64,000 nucleotides of DNA from Cinclus cinclus (lineage: Eukaryota > Chordata > Aves > Passeriformes > Cinclidae), in assembly GCF_963662255.1 (NCBI RefSeq), contig NC_085047.1, positions 50,714,006-50,778,005 on the forward strand, in the 5' to 3' direction. A program made the translations under genes and the position numbers. A model generated the notes under the pieces. That model was not told the DNA's origin, made no database searches, and was given only the letters and a program-made list of their open reading frames with translations. Positions 61,480 through 64,000 of the stretch are shown here, one piece after another. How positions within the stretch are numbered: the stretch's first letter is position 1; every line of letters starts with the position of its first letter.

Positions 61480-62078
61480 AGAGAGGGGAACCGTCTGTTT
61501 TTCCCTGCACGGTGGGTACTGCGGTCACGAGGCGCACAGCCCAGAGCCCCTCACACGGCGCCAGGAAACACCTGGGAGCCGGGGGAAGCAGGCGCTGCTC
61601 CCACACCGGGCTGGCAGCGGCGCATCCGAGGCGAAGGCAGGGCCGTCGGCCCCATGCCTCAGGGAGGTGTATCAGCCGCCCCATCCCTCCCTTCCCCACG
61701 GCGCGAAGCCCTCTCCTCTCCCCACTACACAAACATTTCCCTCAGCGCGGCGCCCACGTCACACAACCTCAGCAGCCGCCGGCTCCCGCGGGCTGACACA
61801 GCCATTCCCACGCTGCCCCTTCCCCGCCCGGCAGTGGCACAGGTCGGTGGTGGCGGAGGAGAAGCGGCTTCCCTTCGCGGCCCGGCCGAACAGCAGCAGC
61901 CGCCGCCGCAGCCACACGCGGGGGAGGACGCGGAACTCAAGGCAGCGGCTGCCGGCCCCCTCTCCCAAAATGGCGCCGCCCTCCCGCCGCCCTCTCACCC
62001 CGCGCGTGGCGCCGCCAGGGGCGGGAGCGGGCGGAACCTTTCGGCACGCGCTCTGCCCGCGGGAAGTGCCCGGCCCCG
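61480..62078 (-). promoter_or_regulatory. CpG island / N4BP2L2 promoter and likely noncoding first exon
   Basis: A 600-bp GC- and CpG-rich block ends the N4BP2L2 transcription unit. Since the first coding exon begins with ATG directly after an acceptor, the 5' UTR exon probably lies here. A YY1/E2F-like element (caaaatggcgccgcc, 61966-61980) and Sp1-type GGGGCGGG near 62016 fit a TATA-less promoter. I cannot place the donor or start site. Confidence 0.7.
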
Positions 62079-62216
62079 GGATTTAGCCTCCTTCGGGGGT
62101 AGGATTTAGCCTCCTTCGGGGGTGGGATTTAGCCTCCTTCGGGGGTAGGATTTAGCCTCTTTCGGGGGTGAGATTTAACCTCTTTCGAGGGTGGGATTTA
62201 GTCTTCTTCGGGGGTG
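62079..62216 (+). repeat. 23-bp minisatellite, six copies
   Basis: Six head-to-tail 23-bp units start at 62079, 62102, 62125, 62148, 62171 and 62194, with unit GGATTTAGCCTCCTTCGGGG plus GTA or GTG. The first four are nearly identical; the last two have drifted. The array abuts the CpG island, just upstream of N4BP2L2. Confidence 0.97.
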
Positions 62217-64000
62217 GTTTTGTATCCTGGCGGGAGCTTTCCTTCAGGTAGCTTTCTGGTCGTTCTGAGGGAGCGTCGACAGAGTTCCGGTGAGGATTGT
62301 TCCTAGTGTAAAAGCTGCCTAAGTTTCTTGGACGTGTGTTGTACTTAACATGGATTTGCAATTTTCCCTCCTGCGTGTATAAAGTAAAATTTTAGTATGA
62401 TGTAGCTACTTTATTTTTTTTCAAGTCTTGTGATACTGTGCAAGACAAACCACGATTTTTCCTATAAAACTCCCAGTCCTATGACAGTAATTCCCCAAAT
62501 TTCATTAGGGCCCACAAGAACTCTAGTAAGTGATGCGTTCATTCTAAATATCTGCAACGTTTAGTCTTGGGCTTTACCCAAATGGACTATGAAGGTTTTA
62601 AAGTGTATGATTTGTAAAGTCACTGCAATTTGTTCATTTGCTATAAATGGTAGAAAGAAAACTGGTTCAAATCCACTGGCCAGGCATTCCTTCCAGATAA
62701 CCTGCAACCAAAGCATAATCTGCTTTCCTGTGCCAGGTGATGGCCTTGTTTTGTTGGAAAGTATGGATGTGTCTTGGGTAGCATTTTAATCTGGATCAGA
62801 AGTGAACTGTTGAAGTCAATCTCCCAGTTTGCCACTATTTTTCATCTGTAATAGTAATTACATGCTTCCCTATGCAGGCTAAGTCATGCAACATGCAACC
62901 TAACCATTTAGAGAGAGTAAGAGTGCTGCACATGGACATTTGGAAGGTAGTATCTGGAGATCAGAGCTCTCAAGCATTCATGTTGTGTATGTAGTAATTG
63001 TCTCAGATGTATTTAATTTGGAGAGTTCTCCCATTACTTGTACCTAATTAAATAAGCCACATGTTACAACTGGCAGTACCCTAATGCCATTTTTTCAACC
63101 TCATTGAGTATAATGAAATACACTTTCCCTGATGATCCTGTTACAGCCGCTATAGCTCCTCTGTGGGAATTATGTAGCACATGGGAAGTCTCTTGCTTGA
63201 GACAAAGCTGCAAATAATTCCTCCATTTTCCTTGTCCTGCACTAGATCATAAAAAAAAAAAAAGTTTGAAACATCATTAGGAGAAGCTGATAGGGTAGAA
63301 AAAAAGTAATGTCCGAGAGATTAAACACTGTAATAGTGAAAATATTTACAAAGAAGCACTAAGAGATCACATTTTTTTCTTTGTTTTCAGAGGCGTCTGC
63401 ATGTTATAATTTCATTTAGATATGTTTATAAAGTTACTCAGAAAGCTACCATGTAGCACTGGTATGGGTCACTCAAACTACGCTTCCTGTAAGATGCATC
63501 TGTGATTGTAGTGGAAGTGTCTCACAGAGGTAAAAAAACTGAGGTAGTGTTATTGCATAGACAACAAGTTACAAGAAACTATCTATTCCTGTGTTCCTAG
63601 ACATTTATTACATCACCTTCATATTAGTTGATGAACTGTAGGCTTTAACTGATCAAAGAGAAGAGTGAAAGGAAAATTTTCCACCTTATGTAATGAGATT
63701 TTGATTTCTGTTTTTTTTTTGAATGTTACAGATCGCATCAATTTATATGAATATGGGAAGTGAGTAATGTTCTTTAAAAAAAAAAAGAAGAGTTTTGATG
63801 TGATGTAACTTGAGTGTTGGAACTTGCAAATGGAGCATTTTCTCAGAGTAGTTTTTGCATTTGGTTTCCTACATTAAAAAGGGAAGATGGCAACTGGAGG
63901 ATCATACTTTGGAGGATCATCCTCATTCCTTTATGGTTCACTGGTATAGCTGATGCTTTAAATGCAATGCACGTATCTCTGATACTTGTACTAAACTACG
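62217..64000. other. Upstream flank of N4BP2L2
   Basis: AT-rich, with A-tracts (63248-63260, 63774-63786) and no exon I can support. In human the next gene is PDS5B, on the opposite strand, so this may be the intergenic gap before it. That gene is not visible here. Confidence 0.55.

Noticed and set aside
61466..62109. Long ORFs of 151-206 codons at the CpG island
   Set aside because: Overlapping open frames on both strands, low-complexity Pro/Arg/Ser content, no homology; a composition effect.
1..64000. CRISPR arrays, tRNA or rRNA genes, bacterial operon features
   Set aside because: I looked for regular spacer repeats and tRNA B-box-like motifs and found none; the sequence is vertebrate chromosomal DNA.

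Overview
This window is vertebrate nuclear DNA, almost certainly from a bird. The genes are split into short exons with consensus GT/AG splice sites. The interspersed repeats are CR1-type LINE fragments, typical of birds, plus one solo LTR. Two CpG islands stand out from an AT-rich background. A songbird is possible from the look of the LTR, but I cannot prove it from sequence alone. No operon, CRISPR array or prokaryotic feature is present.

The gene order is the conserved BRCA2 - N4BP2L1 - N4BP2L2 block (human chromosome 13q13). (1) Positions 1-7895, plus strand: the last seven coding exons of BRCA2, equivalent to human exons 21-27. They encode the end of OB2, OB3, the nuclear localisation signal and the C-terminal RAD51-binding region. 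Earlier exons lie left of the window, and an old CR1 copy fills the start. (2) Positions 9267-19209, minus strand: complete N4BP2L1, five coding exons giving about 256 residues, tail-to-tail with BRCA2 (1.37 kb between stop codons) and starting in a CpG island at about 18.65-19.35 kb. (3) Positions 19.2-26.9 kb: no recognised gene. It holds a 688-bp solo LTR with an intact 5-bp target-site duplication. (4) Positions 31584-59552, and probably down to 26916, minus strand: N4BP2L2, starting beyond a CpG island at about 61.5-62.1 kb. The right edge (62.2-64 kb) holds a 23-bp minisatellite and no recognised gene.

N4BP2L1 and N4BP2L2 are tandem paralogues. Both carry a P-loop kinase domain like that of N4BP2, and their three middle kinase-domain exons have the same lengths (125, 89 and 77 bp) and the same splice phases.

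The least ordinary part is the 3' half of N4BP2L2. I can read several alternative C-termini by phase: a short one (641 residues) that reads through an internal donor; a long one (1244 residues) ending in a hydrophobic, tail-anchor-like segment; a candidate cassette of four further exons at 30.3-26.9 kb; and a candidate small terminal exon at 37.8 kb. The last two are predictions from splice signals and reading frame only. I found no new system beyond these.
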